Assembly: GCF_020531915.1 (NCBI RefSeq) | Contig: NZ_JAJAVG010000006.1 | Coordinates: forward strand, 124,001-188,000 | Length of the DNA stretch: 64,000 nucleotides | Direction: 5' to 3' | Source: Methylovorus mays | GTDB lineage: Bacteria; Pseudomonadota; Gammaproteobacteria; Burkholderiales; Methylophilaceae | Notes under the pieces: model-generated | What the model saw: the letters and a program-made list of their open reading frames with translations, nothing else | Databases searched by the model: none | What the model was told of the DNA's origin: nothing | In this document: positions 8,995-18,395 of the stretch, one piece after another | Layout: every line of letters begins with the position of its first letter | Position numbering within the stretch: the stretch's first letter is position 1 | Position numbers and translations under genes: made by a program

Positions 8995-10146
8995 TCAGGG
9001 CGTGTTGACGGTATCCAGCAGATTGACGGGCTCTGCTGCCTGCATGATCAAACCGTAAGACACGCGATCAAACGTCCGGAAGACCATCAGCAAACCAATG
9101 CGCTCATCGGGCAATTTGACCAGAGACTTGTCATTGGCCGGATCTTTCTTGGGGTCATACTTTTCATCGGTTTTTGCCTGTGGCTTCTTGTTTTTCTCTT
9201 CATTAGGATCCACATCCTTGAAGCGGAACTCTGGCAATTTGAATTTTTCTTCAGCCTTCTTTTCAGTGGGCTTGCGGCTGACGTAAGTGCCTGCGCGGTT
9301 AATGCTCAGCACGTGGCCTTCTTCCAGGCCATCCAGCTTGCCCTTGTTGATCGAGATGATGGTGTTGGCGCCCGCTTCAGCCACGCCGCCGTAAATGGCC
9401 ATGATGCGGCCTTTGATCTCGCTGTCAGGGGCATGCGGGATGTAATTGAATTGCAGTTTATCCTCGATTTTAACCAGGCGGTCATCGCTGAAAATCTCTT
9501 CTTTGGCGCGGGTAATTTCCCCCGTGGCAGGATCGCCGAATTTGGTGACCTTGAGATCACCCAGATAAAGGGCTTCCAGTCCCAGTGGCTCTTTGTTCTC
9601 AGGGTCTACCATGATTTTGCCGGGGCGGTAGATATGCCAGACGTTGCCTTGATCTTCGGGCATCTTGTCGATGTAGACCTTGTTGCCAGGCGCATAGGCA
9701 ACGCGGTTTTGCGGGCCTGCAATAATGGTGGGCGAATCTTTAAGGGAATCTGCCTCGACAATCAGCGGGCGACTAAGGAAGGGGGCAATGGTGCTGGGGG
9801 AGATGCTGGGAACAGCTTCCCTTTCAAGCGGCTCTTCACGAATACCCGGTTGCAGAGTAACGGTCTCGCGCAGTAGGCGCAGCTGAGGTTCTCCGCTGCT
9901 GGTGTCCAGCACGACAACGTCACCGGGATAGATCAGATGTGGATTCTTGATCTGTTCGCGGTTCATGTTCCACACCTTAGGCCACTTCCAGGGATCCTTG
10001 AGGAATTTGCCGGAAATAGCCCAGAGCGTATCGCCTTTCACCACGACATAGCGTTCGGGGCGGTCAGGCTGCAGCTGCACATCATCCGCCGCGGCAGGTA
10101 AAGCCAGACAAGCCAATACGAGCGGCGTTATAATGTATCTCAACAT
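8995..10146 (-). CDS. LysM-domain periplasmic protein
   Basis: 383 residues with a clear signal peptide (LRYIITPLVLACLALPAAA) and one N-terminal LysM domain, RYVVVKGDTLWAISGKFL ending at IYPGDVV, near residues 30-85. The rest (about 290 residues) has no motif I recognise, with a Lys/Glu-rich stretch around 290-335. LysM proteins bind peptidoglycan; in betaproteobacteria this type regularly precedes dprA. I prefer the ATG at 10146, which follows GAGGT at proper spacing, over the TTG two codons upstream. It is divergent from def, 86 bp away. Confidence 0.88.
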   Translation of the reverse strand: MLRYIITPLVLACLALPAAADDVQLQPDRPERYVVVKGDTLWAISGKFLKDPWKWPKVWNMNREQIKNPHLIYPGDVVVLDTSSGEPQLRLLRETVTLQPGIREEPLEREAVPSISPSTIAPFLSRPLIVEADSLKDSPTIIAGPQNRVAYAPGNKVYIDKMPEDQGNVWHIYRPGKIMVDPENKEPLGLEALYLGDLKVTKFGDPATGEITRAKEEIFSDDRLVKIEDKLQFNYIPHAPDSEIKGRIMAIYGGVAEAGANTIISINKGKLDGLEEGHVLSINRAGTYVSRKPTEKKAEEKFKLPEFRFKDVDPNEEKNKKPQAKTDEKYDPKKDPANDKSLVKLPDERIGLLMVFRTFDRVSYGLIMQAAEPVNLLDTVNTP

Positions 10147-10232
10147 ATTCAAGACCTCGGCAATGATGCGGCATGAAATATCCGCGAACTTGCATTAAAT
10201 TCTGCATGTAATTCATTCAACAATCAAGATTT

Positions 10233-10733
10233 ATGGCAATTTTAGACATATTAAACTACCCCGATCCACGCCTTTATACGGTTGCCAAGCCGGTAAAGGA
10301 AGTGAACGCAGACATCCGTCGCCTGATCGATGACATGGCGGAGACCATGTACGCTGCACCGGGCATAGGCTTGGCTGCTACCCAGGTCGATGTCCATCAG
10401 CAAATTATTGTCATGGATCTGTCCGAAGCCAAGAACGAGCTGCGGGTATTCATCAATCCTAAAATTACCGCAAAATGTGGCGCCCAGGATTACGAGGAAG
10501 GTTGCCTCTCGGTGCCAGGCATTTATGAAAATGTGACGCGCGCCGCCGAGGTGACCGTGGAAGCGCTGGACCGCAATGGCGAGCCATTTGTGCTTGAAGC
10601 ACAAGGCTTGCTGGCCGTTTGCATACAGCATGAAATGGACCATTTGCTAGGCAAGGTATTTGTCGATTACCTGTCACCACTCAAGCAAAACCGTATCAAG
10701 ACCAAACTCAAGAAACGTCAGCGGGATCGCTAA
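10233..10733 (+). CDS. def: Peptide deformylase
   Basis: Removes the N-formyl group from new proteins. 166 residues with the three family motifs: GIGLAATQ at 44-51, EGCLS at 89-93 with metal ligand Cys91, and QHEMDHL at 132-138 with ligands His133 and His137 and catalytic Glu134. First gene of a plus-strand run; fmt begins one base after its stop codon, so the two formyl-cycle enzymes are translationally linked. Confidence 0.98.
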   Translation: MAILDILNYPDPRLYTVAKPVKEVNADIRRLIDDMAETMYAAPGIGLAATQVDVHQQIIVMDLSEAKNELRVFINPKITAKCGAQDYEEGCLSVPGIYENVTRAAEVTVEALDRNGEPFVLEAQGLLAVCIQHEMDHLLGKVFVDYLSPLKQNRIKTKLKKRQRDR

Positions 10734-10734
10734 T

Positions 10735-11685
10735 ATGCCCGCACTCAAGATCATATTTGCTGGCACGCCAGACTTTGCCGTGCCAGCGCTGGCAGCTCTT
10801 GTTGCATCGCAGCATGAAGTTGTGATGGTGCTTACCCAGCCGGATCGCCCGGCGGGGCGTGGGATGAAGCTCAAGGCCAGTCCGGTCAAGGAGCTGGCCT
10901 TGCAGCACCAGATCCCGGTGTTGCAGCCCGAGACCTTGAAGGATGCGGACATACAGGCGCAGATCGCTGCGGTGGATGCCGATGTCATGATCGTGGCGGC
11001 CTATGGGCTGATCATCCCGACCCCCGTGCTCAACATGCCTGCCCTCGGCTGTTACAACATCCATGCTTCATTATTGCCGCGCTGGCGCGGGGCTGCGCCC
11101 ATACAGCGCGCCTTGCTGGCGGGGGATGCCGAAACCGGTGTGACGATTATGGAAGTTGTGCCCGCGCTGGATGCGGGTGCGATGGTCGAGAAAGGCGTAT
11201 TACCCATCACTGGGCGCGATACCGCACAATCACTACACGATGGTTTGTCGCTGATGGGGGCTCAGTTGATGGTGAAGGCCATGGACACCTTGGCGGCTCA
11301 GCGCAGCCTGCCTGCCGAGCCGCAGGACGAAGCCTTGGTGACATATGCCGCCAAGCTGCAAAAGGCTGAAGCGGGTATAGACTGGACGCAGAGCGCCGAA
11401 GTGATTTCGCGCCAGGTGCGCGCGTTTAACCCTTTCCCTGTCGCGCAGGCCAAACTCAACGAAGAGATCTGCCGTATCTGGATGGCGACGGCCATGGACG
11501 GTAACGCAGAGCCCGGCGTGGTGGTTTCGGTGGGTGATGCCATTGTAGTTGGCTGTGGTCAGGGTCTGCTGCGCATTGAGGAATTGCAGATGCCAGGTGG
11601 CAAGCGCCTGCAGGCGGGGCAGTTTGTGGCCGGGCATGTACTCAAGCCGGGCGATCGCTTTCATTCGGTATCGCCACAGGCTTGA
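10735..11685 (+). CDS. fmt: Methionyl-tRNA formyltransferase
   Basis: Formylates initiator Met-tRNA with 10-formyl-THF. I use the ATG at 10735, giving 316 residues, the normal length; the longer frame would overlap def by 74 bp. Catalytic residues Asn108, His110 and Asp146 are visible in CYNIHASLLPRWRGAAPIQ and PALDAGAM. The C-terminal OB-like domain follows. The stop-start junction with def is one base. Confidence 0.98.
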   Translation: MPALKIIFAGTPDFAVPALAALVASQHEVVMVLTQPDRPAGRGMKLKASPVKELALQHQIPVLQPETLKDADIQAQIAAVDADVMIVAAYGLIIPTPVLNMPALGCYNIHASLLPRWRGAAPIQRALLAGDAETGVTIMEVVPALDAGAMVEKGVLPITGRDTAQSLHDGLSLMGAQLMVKAMDTLAAQRSLPAEPQDEALVTYAAKLQKAEAGIDWTQSAEVISRQVRAFNPFPVAQAKLNEEICRIWMATAMDGNAEPGVVVSVGDAIVVGCGQGLLRIEELQMPGGKRLQAGQFVAGHVLKPGDRFHSVSPQA

Positions 11686-11752
11686 ATTTTTGCTGATGAG
11701 CCGCATCTAAGGGGCATCCTTCCCTTATTAATGAAAGACTTGAGGAATACAC

Positions 11753-12595
11753 ATGTTAGGTAACTGGTTGAAAACCTCCATTCTGATGGCGGGCATTGTG
11801 GTGCTGTTTGGTACCGTGGGCGCTGCGCTGGGTGGTGCTGGTGGCATGATGATCGCGCTGTTGCTCGCTGCGGCCATGAATGTTTACGCCTACTGGTTTT
11901 CCGACAAGGCCGTCCTCAAGATGTACAACGCCCGCGAGGTGGATGCTTCATCAGCCCCGCAGTTCTACAACATGGTGAAAGAGCTGGCGCAGAATGCCCA
12001 GTTGCCCATGCCCAAGGTCTACATCATTGACGAAGACCAGCCTAACGCATTTGCCACTGGGCGCGACCCCGAGCATGCGGCGGTCGCCGCCACGACAGGC
12101 ATCATGCGTATCCTGTCCGAGCGCGAATTGCGTGGCGTAATGGCGCATGAGCTGGCCCACGTCAAGCACCGTGACACGCTGATCTCCACCATCTCTGCCA
12201 CCATTGCCGGGGCTATTTCATCAATTGCCCAGTTTGGCATGCTGTTTGCAGGTGGCCATGACCGTGAGCGCAGTGTGCATCCGGCCGTGGCGATCCTGAT
12301 CATGATTCTGGCGCCGATTGCTGCCATGTTGATCCAGATGGCGATTTCACGGGCACGCGAGTTTGAAGCTGACCGTGGCGGCGCAGAAATCAGTGGTGAC
12401 CCCACCGCGCTGGCGGCCGCCCTGAAAAAAATCCACGATTACGCTCATCAGATCCCGCTGGAAACGGCTGAGCAGCATCCTGAAACCGCCCAGATGATGA
12501 TCATCAATCCCTTGTCAGGCGAAGGAATCAAGGGGCTGTTCAGTACACACCCGCAAACCCAGGAGCGTATCGCGCGCCTGATGGCCATGGCCTGA
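11753..12595 (+). CDS. htpX: Membrane zinc metalloprotease HtpX
   Basis: Inner-membrane M48B protease in membrane-protein quality control. 280 residues; two N-terminal membrane helices (residues 5-50), then [11 protein letters not shown] with zinc ligands His132 and His136 and catalytic Glu133, two more hydrophobic segments (145-165, 178-200) and the third ligand region [10 protein letters not shown]. Ribosome binding site GAGGA upstream. A strong terminator follows the gene. Confidence 0.97.
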   Translation: MLGNWLKTSILMAGIVVLFGTVGAALGGAGGMMIALLLAAAMNVYAYWFSDKAVLKMYNAREVDASSAPQFYNMVKELAQNAQLPMPKVYIIDEDQPNAFATGRDPEHAAVAATTGIMRILSERELRGVMAHELAHVKHRDTLISTISATIAGAISSIAQFGMLFAGGHDRERSVHPAVAILIMILAPIAAMLIQMAISRAREFEADRGGAEISGDPTALAAALKKIHDYAHQIPLETAEQHPETAQMMIINPLSGEGIKGLFSTHPQTQERIARLMAMA

Positions 12596-12611
12596 CCACT
12601 CCTCACAAGTG

Positions 12612-12646
12612 GCCGCAGACCTTAAGTTCTGCGGCTTTGTTTTTTT
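12612..12646 (+). terminator. Rho-independent terminator of htpX
   Basis: Stem GCCGCAGA (12612-12619) with TCTGCGGC (12628-12635), 8-base loop, then TTTGTTTTTTT (12636-12646). A textbook intrinsic terminator ending the def-fmt-htpX unit. Confidence 0.92.
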
Positions 12647-12667
12647 AGAATCTCCCGAAAGGCCGTT

Positions 12668-13951
12668 TTGCAACTAGCTCAACAACTCGCCGCCGAAGCC
12701 GTGCATCAGGTGCTGACGGGCCGTAATCTTGGCGTCACTCTGGATGCCATGTTCAGTCGGCAGCGCAGCCTGACCCCGCAACAGCGTGGCATGACACAGG
12801 ACCTCAGCTACGGCTGCCTGCGCCAGTATGGGCAACTGCAGGCGCTGTTGAATCAGCTTCTGCAAAAACCGCTGCAGGATGAGCGCTTGCGCTGTCTGCT
12901 GCTGGTGGCGATCTATCAATTGCAGCAGGCGCGAGCCGCCAGCCACACCATTGTTGACCAAGCCGTGCAGGCCTCGGCGCAATTCAAAAAGCCATGGGTC
13001 AAGGGCTTGACCAATGCCGTCTTGCGTAACTTCCTGCGCCAGCAGGATGCGCTGGTAAAAAACATAGACCCCGCTGATGATGTTGCCCGCTACTCTTATC
13101 CGCAATGGTGGGTAAACAAGCTGCGGCATCAATATCCGCAGGACTGGGAAGCCATGCTGCTGGCAGGCAATCAGCACCCGCCCATGACCTTGCGTGTTAA
13201 CCGTCGGCATCTCGCCGTCGAAGCCTATCGCCAGCAACTGGCCGATGCCGGTATAGCCGCGAGTCATTTGGGCGACAGTGCGGTGACATTGACCCAGCCT
13301 ATCCCGGTCGAGCGTATTCCCGGGTTTCTCGAGGGGGATGTCTCCGTGCAGGATGCCGGTGCGCAATGGGCCGCTCCACTGCTTGATCTGGTACCCGGCA
13401 TGCGTGTGCTGGATGCCTGCTGCGCCCCGGGCGGCAAGACAGGCCATATTCTTGAGCTGGCCGATGTGGACCTCGTTGCCATGGATAGTGACGCTGACAG
13501 ATTGCGCCGTACGCAAGAAAACCTGCAGCGGTTAAAGCTGAAAGCCCAGCTCGTCACCGGCGATGCGGCGGATGCTTCCGGATGGTGGGATGGTCAGCCG
13601 TTTGATCGCATTCTGGCCGATGTTCCATGTACGGCGTCCGGCATAGTCCGCCGGCATGTGGATATCAAATGGCTGCGCCGCGAGGCGGATGTGGCGTCCT
13701 TCGTTCGTCAGCAGGCACTCATTCTGCCGCAACTGTGGCAGTGCCTGGCAAAGGGTGGTAAATTGCTTTACGCAACGTGCTCGGTTTTTCATGAGGAAAA
13801 CCAACAGCAGATTGACCGGTTTCTGCAACAGCACGCCGATGCGAAGCAGTTGCCGCTGAGTCAGGATGCTTCGCCTCATGCTCGGCATGGACAACTTTAT
13901 CCTTGTGCAGCACATGACGGCTTCTTTTATGCACTTCTACAAAAAAACTGA
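12668..13951 (+). CDS. rsmB: 16S rRNA (cytosine-967-C5)-methyltransferase
   Basis: Methylates C967 of 16S rRNA. 427 residues: N-terminal NusB-like RNA-binding domain (about 1-140) and a C-terminal NOL1/NOP2/Sun SAM domain with DACCAPGGKTGHILEL, the cysteine motif DVPCTASGIVRRHVDIKW and the catalytic YATCSVFHEEN. The start is TTG at 12668, five bases after GAAAGG; no better ATG exists upstream. It follows the htpX terminator and overlaps the DUF4390 gene. A second RsmB-family gene lies at 47497. Confidence 0.95.
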   Translation: MQLAQQLAAEAVHQVLTGRNLGVTLDAMFSRQRSLTPQQRGMTQDLSYGCLRQYGQLQALLNQLLQKPLQDERLRCLLLVAIYQLQQARAASHTIVDQAVQASAQFKKPWVKGLTNAVLRNFLRQQDALVKNIDPADDVARYSYPQWWVNKLRHQYPQDWEAMLLAGNQHPPMTLRVNRRHLAVEAYRQQLADAGIAASHLGDSAVTLTQPIPVERIPGFLEGDVSVQDAGAQWAAPLLDLVPGMRVLDACCAPGGKTGHILELADVDLVAMDSDADRLRRTQENLQRLKLKAQLVTGDAADASGWWDGQPFDRILADVPCTASGIVRRHVDIKWLRREADVASFVRQQALILPQLWQCLAKGGKLLYATCSVFHEENQQQIDRFLQQHADAKQLPLSQDASPHARHGQLYPCAAHDGFFYALLQKN

Positions 13952-14519
13952 TTTTCGTCGTTTATTTGCCACGCTGTTGACCGGCAGTTTTGTTGTTTTC
14001 ATGCTGACTACGGCATACGCTGCCGTCAGCAATCTTCACATCCGCAATGCCGAACTGGTGCCCACTGAAGATAGTTATCTGCTGAATGCCGATTTTGATG
14101 TCACGTTGAGTCCCACGGTAGAAGAAGCCCTGAACAAAGGCATCCCACTGACGTTCCTGATTGAATTCCAGCTGACCTCGCCACGTCGTTACTGGTTTGA
14201 TGACGAAATCGCCACGGTCAGTACCTATGTCACCCTGAGCTACCATGCCTTGTCACGGCAATATCTGGTCAATCTCAATAATCACCATCAGCGCTCCTTT
14301 GCGTCCTTGCAGGATGCGAAGCAGGAACTCTCGCGGCTGGAGCAGTGGCCTGTTTTTGAGAAAGCCTTGCTGAAAAAAGGCGAAGCCTACAAGGCTGCCT
14401 TGCGCGTGCGGCTGGATCAAACCAAGTTGCCCAAGGCCTTGCAGGTCGATGTGATTGGCGGCTCCGAGGACTGGAATATGGTCTCCCAGCGTTATCGTTG
14501 GGTGCCCACGCTGTTTTAG
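13929..14519 (+). CDS. DUF4390 periplasmic protein
   Basis: About 196 residues with an N-terminal signal peptide (RRLFATLLTGSFVVFMLTTAYA) followed by a soluble domain of the DUF4390 family, function unknown. It lies between rsmB and ntrY as in many betaproteobacteria, and may contribute to the NtrY signal, which is inference from position only. The start is uncertain: ATG at 13929 or 13914, both inside the end of rsmB and without a clear ribosome binding site, which suggests translational coupling. Confidence 0.8.
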   Translation: MHFYKKTDFRRLFATLLTGSFVVFMLTTAYAAVSNLHIRNAELVPTEDSYLLNADFDVTLSPTVEEALNKGIPLTFLIEFQLTSPRRYWFDDEIATVSTYVTLSYHALSRQYLVNLNNHHQRSFASLQDAKQELSRLEQWPVFEKALLKKGEAYKAALRVRLDQTKLPKALQVDVIGGSEDWNMVSQRYRWVPTLF

Positions 14520-14534
14520 CATGCCTTTGTCCCA

Positions 14535-16661
14535 ATGAAATACATCGTTTTTATCAGTGCCCTGCTAGGTGCAGTTTTGCTGTATCTGCTGTCGCATGCC
14601 AGCACCAATACTGCCGCTTCGGGTAATTATTACACCTTGTTGCTGGTGCTGAATGGCGCCTTGGCCGTGGCATTGATCGTCATGATCAGCATGCAGCTCT
14701 GGCGACTGTTTCGCCAGATGCGCGCCCATGTCATGGGCAGTCGGCTTACCCTGCGTTTGCTGGGCGCCTTTGCCCTCATGGCGATTATTCCCGGTGTGAT
14801 CGTGTATGCGGTATCGGTCAATTTCCTGACGCGCTCGATTGAGTCCTGGTTTAACGTGAAAGTGGAAGCCGCACTGGAAGGCGGTTTGCGTCTGGGGCAA
14901 AGTGCGCTCGATATCATGTTGTCTGATATTGAGGAAAAAGCCGAAAGCATGGCAGTGTCCCTGGCGTTTCAGCCATCGAATTCGCACCTGAGCGTGCTGA
15001 ATGACCTGCGAGAAAAAAGCGGTGTGGAAGATGCGGTACTGTTGACCTTGCAAGGGCGTATCCTGGCATTTTCAAGCAATAACCCGGCGACCTTTCTGCC
15101 TGAGCTGCCCAGCATTCCTCAATTGCGCCAGGCACGGCAGCATGTATACGGCACCATAGAACCTATTCCGGATAAAGGCCTCTATCTGCGGGTACTTGCC
15201 CCGATCGTGATGCCGGATCTGGCGGGGGAAACCCGTATTTTGCAGCTATTGCAGCCGGTGCCAAAAAGCTTGTCTACCACCGCGGAATCCGTGCAGGATG
15301 TGTATCAGGATTATCAGGAGCTGTCGCTCAGTCGTGAATCGTTGAAAGAGGTGTTTGCACTGACGTTGACGCTGGTGCTGATGCTCGCCATGTTATCAGC
15401 CGTGTCGATTGCTTTTGTGCTGAGCCGTCGCCTGTCAGCGCCGCTGGGCGTTCTGGCCGAAGGTACCCGCGCCATCGCCAGAGGCGATTACGGCACCATG
15501 CTGCCGGTGCATGGCAAGGATGAGCTGGGCATACTGGTGCAATCCTTTAACAGCATGACGAGACAATTGGGCGATGCCACGCTCGCTGCCGAACGCAACC
15601 GGGCGCGGGTAGAGGCAGCTCGCGGTTATCTGGCGACCATTCTGGCGCACTTGTCGTCCGGCGTTCTGGCGTTGGATGATCGTGCACAATTGCGTACCTG
15701 CAATATGGCGGCTTCCAATATTCTTGGCGTCAACCTGAGCAATTTTCTGGAGCAGCCTTTCCAGCAGCTGGGGCAAACACATGTGGCACTGGAAGCGTGG
15801 GTAGAGCTGATTCTTTCGCATTGTGGCGATGACGACACGGGCGAATGGCAAGAGGAAATGGAGCTGGTGACAGCCCAGGGCAAGCGCATTCTGCTGGTGC
15901 GGGGCACCCGGTTGCCGCAAACGGCGGATAGCGGCTTCCTGATTGTATTTGATGATGTGACGACCATGGTACAAGCCCAACGCGACGCGGCCTGGGGCGA
16001 GGTGGCGCGCCGACTGGCCCATGAGATCAAGAACCCGCTGACACCTATTCAGCTATCGGCCGAGCGCCTGGAACACAAGCTGGCGGCCAAGCTCGAAACC
16101 GACGATGCCGATATGCTGCGGCGGGCGACCAATACCATCGTGACGCAAGTGGCCGCCATGAAAACCATGGTGAATGAATTCAGTGAATATGCACGGGCGC
16201 CTGCGCTTAATCTGAGCGAGCTGGCGCTGAACAGCCTGATCAATGACGTACTGGCCTTGTATGAGCCGGCAGACATTCAGCTTGAAATCAGCCTGGCGGA
16301 TGGTTTGCCATCGGTGATGGGCGATGCCACCATGCTAAGGCAAGTGCTGCACAATCTGTTGCAAAATGCCCAGGATGCGCTGGAGGGCAGAGCGGACGGG
16401 ATGATTCAGATCATCACGGCGGCTGACGTGGACACGGTCAAGCTGGAGGTACGAGACAATGGCACCGGTTTCCCGCTGGAAATTCTCAGTCGTGCCTTTG
16501 AACCCTACATGACCAGCAAACGCCATGGGACCGGTCTTGGTCTGGCGATCGTCAAGAAAATCATAGAAGAGCATAAAGGCCACATTCATATTGAAAACCT
16601 GGCAAAGGGGGGCGCAAGCATTACTGTGACTTTGCCAGCAAAAACGAAAAGGGTGGAGTAA
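14535..16661 (+). CDS. ntrY: Membrane sensor histidine kinase NtrY-like
   Basis: 708 residues: membrane helices near 5-22, 33-55 and 75-97, a periplasmic sensor region to about 275, another helix (280-300), HAMP (about 302-355), a PAS region (about 370-480), then HisKA with the phospho-acceptor His in RRLAHEIKNPLTPIQLS and a HATPase with NLLQNAQDAL, DNGTGFP and GTGLGLAIVKK. This is the NtrY architecture; it phosphorylates NtrX, encoded five bases downstream. The ligand is unknown; in other bacteria the pair responds to nitrogen or redox conditions. Confidence 0.93.
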   Translation: MKYIVFISALLGAVLLYLLSHASTNTAASGNYYTLLLVLNGALAVALIVMISMQLWRLFRQMRAHVMGSRLTLRLLGAFALMAIIPGVIVYAVSVNFLTRSIESWFNVKVEAALEGGLRLGQSALDIMLSDIEEKAESMAVSLAFQPSNSHLSVLNDLREKSGVEDAVLLTLQGRILAFSSNNPATFLPELPSIPQLRQARQHVYGTIEPIPDKGLYLRVLAPIVMPDLAGETRILQLLQPVPKSLSTTAESVQDVYQDYQELSLSRESLKEVFALTLTLVLMLAMLSAVSIAFVLSRRLSAPLGVLAEGTRAIARGDYGTMLPVHGKDELGILVQSFNSMTRQLGDATLAAERNRARVEAARGYLATILAHLSSGVLALDDRAQLRTCNMAASNILGVNLSNFLEQPFQQLGQTHVALEAWVELILSHCGDDDTGEWQEEMELVTAQGKRILLVRGTRLPQTADSGFLIVFDDVTTMVQAQRDAAWGEVARRLAHEIKNPLTPIQLSAERLEHKLAAKLETDDADMLRRATNTIVTQVAAMKTMVNEFSEYARAPALNLSELALNSLINDVLALYEPADIQLEISLADGLPSVMGDATMLRQVLHNLLQNAQDALEGRADGMIQIITAADVDTVKLEVRDNGTGFPLEILSRAFEPYMTSKRHGTGLGLAIVKKIIEEHKGHIHIENLAKGGASITVTLPAKTKRVE

Positions 16662-16666
16662 TCGCA

Positions 16667-17950
16667 ATGACCGCAAGACATGTGCTAGTTGTCGATGATG
16701 AGATCGGCATACGTGAGCTACTGTATGACATTCTGCAGGACGAAGGTTACCAGGTAAAACTGGCAGAAAACGCGGCGGAGGCTCGGGTTTATCGGGAGCA
16801 GATGCGTCCTGATCTGGTGCTGCTGGATATCTGGATGCCGGATTGTGATGGCATCAGCCTGCTGAAAGAGTGGGGGAATAGCGGCCTGCTGACGATGCCG
16901 GTGGTCATGATGTCCGGTCACGGCACGATTGATACCGCAGTGGAGGCTACCCGCATCGGGGCCTTTGATTTCCTGGAAAAACCGATCGCTCTGCAAAAAC
17001 TGCTGAAGACCGTCAGTGCTGCGCTAAAGCATGGTGAGCAGTTACCGCGCTCCGACATGACCCTGCTCAACCTCGGCAAGAGTCCGGTCATCAGCGAACT
17101 GCGTCAGCGCCTGGAGCAGATTGCAAGCGTCAAGACCCCGCTACTCCTGATCGGGGAGCAAGGCAGTGGCGCCGAGTTGTGCGCCAAGTTTCTGCATAGC
17201 CCGGATACTCCCTGGCTGAGCCTGACCGACTATGAGCAGCTGGCGACAGCGCCGCTTGATATTCTGGATCAGGTGCAGGAAGGCATGCTGTTTATTCCAG
17301 AAGTGGCCGATCTTAGTAAAAACCAGCAAAAAGGCCTGCAGCTGTTATTGGCACGTGCCGACAAGTACGGCGCCCGCGTCGTGTGTGTCACGGCCAAAAG
17401 CCTGCCACAGCTGGTGGTTGCCGGGCGGTTTGATAACTTGTTACTGCAATCTATCTCTGCTACCAGCCTGCGTATCCCCAACCTGTCTGATCACCGTGAA
17501 GACATCCCCGACCTGGCCCGTGCCATGGCGGCGCTGCTGGTCGATAGTGGCGAGGTGCTGTACCGGGAGTTTGATGTGGCAGCACTGAATGCGCTGCGCA
17601 ATGCTGAATGGCCAGGCAATATTACCCAGCTGGATAGCGTGATACGTAACCTGATGCAGACCAGCCTGGGCGAAAAAATCACCCTGACGGATGTGAATCG
17701 TGTGCTGGAGCAGTTTGCGGCATTTCAGGCGGCCCTGCCTATCGTCGAGACTTCTTCGGCCAGTGCAGGTCTGGCAGCCTTGAATATCGACAAGCCTTTG
17801 CGCGAAGCCCGCGATGATTTTGAGCGTCTGTATTTCGAGCATCATCTCGTCAAGGCCGGCCATAACATGAGTCGGGTGGCGGAGGCCGTGCAGCTGGAGC
17901 GTACCCATCTTTATCGCAAGCTGAAGCAGCTGGGTATCAAGGCGAAATAA
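16667..17950 (+). CDS. ntrX: NtrX-type response regulator with degenerate AAA+ domain
   Basis: 427 residues: receiver (1-120) with Asp10/Asp11, phospho-acceptor Asp54 and Lys105; a central domain aligned with sigma-54 activator AAA+ modules (135-345); a Fis-type helix-turn-helix (395-425). The centre is crippled: the Walker A is GEQGSGAE (163-170) with Ala in place of the ATP-binding Lys; Walker B reads LFIPE (208-212) with Pro for Asp; no GAFTGA loop exists and the segment that should hold it is shortened; the arginine-finger block FR-DLYYRL is RFDNLLLQ. The frame is continuous, so this is not a sequencing frameshift. It should bind DNA when phosphorylated but not drive sigma-54 open complexes. 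Confidence 0.93.
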   Translation: MTARHVLVVDDEIGIRELLYDILQDEGYQVKLAENAAEARVYREQMRPDLVLLDIWMPDCDGISLLKEWGNSGLLTMPVVMMSGHGTIDTAVEATRIGAFDFLEKPIALQKLLKTVSAALKHGEQLPRSDMTLLNLGKSPVISELRQRLEQIASVKTPLLLIGEQGSGAELCAKFLHSPDTPWLSLTDYEQLATAPLDILDQVQEGMLFIPEVADLSKNQQKGLQLLLARADKYGARVVCVTAKSLPQLVVAGRFDNLLLQSISATSLRIPNLSDHREDIPDLARAMAALLVDSGEVLYREFDVAALNALRNAEWPGNITQLDSVIRNLMQTSLGEKITLTDVNRVLEQFAAFQAALPIVETSSASAGLAALNIDKPLREARDDFERLYFEHHLVKAGHNMSRVAEAVQLERTHLYRKLKQLGIKAK

Positions 17951-17963
17951 GCCAGGCAGCAAG

Positions 17964-18335
17964 TCAGCGAGAGCTGACTTTGCTTGCCACCGGTTTGCTG
18001 CGTCTGGGTTTTGATGGTTTTGTTCGCAAGGCGGCCGCATAAGCCTTGCGTGCCCAGCTGGCTGCCAGGTCACGGTCTTCCAGGATGAAATCCGGGGCTT
18101 GATAGTAGGGCAAGTCTATCCAGCGGCCCTGCTTTTCATAGCCAAAACGGGGCAAGGCCAGCGCTTGAAAGTCCCCCGCATTTTCCTCATCGGCCTTGAG
18201 ATACAGGGTCTCTTCAAATACCAGCCCAAAAGTCAGCCCCTGATAATAGAGCGCATGGCCGCCAAACATGCGTCGCATGCTGATGGGGCCTAACAGCGCA
18301 AATATATCGGGCAAGTAGTCGGTGAATTCGCTCAT
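17964..18335 (-). CDS. TfoX N-terminal domain family protein
   Basis: 123 residues matching the TfoX/Sxy N-terminal domain (RRMFGGHALYYQGLTFGLVFEETLYLKAD and the YxxP-type C-terminal part). It lacks the second TfoX domain of the true competence regulator and ends in a basic tail (KPSKPRRSKP). Such one-domain proteins are common and uncharacterised, so a role in competence should not be assumed. It is convergent with ntrX (13-bp gap). Confidence 0.85.
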   Translation of the reverse strand: MSEFTDYLPDIFALLGPISMRRMFGGHALYYQGLTFGLVFEETLYLKADEENAGDFQALALPRFGYEKQGRWIDLPYYQAPDFILEDRDLAASWARKAYAAALRTKPSKPRRSKPVASKVSSR

Positions 18336-18395
18336 TGTTCAAGCATTCAATGCAGGTTTAAAAGCCATTCCAAACCGTTAGCTCCGCCAAGCTGT

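Noticed and set aside
17150-17450. Frameshift as the cause of the degenerate NtrX core
   Set aside because: The frame stays open and the flanking blocks align in one frame; the changes are substitutions and in-frame loss.
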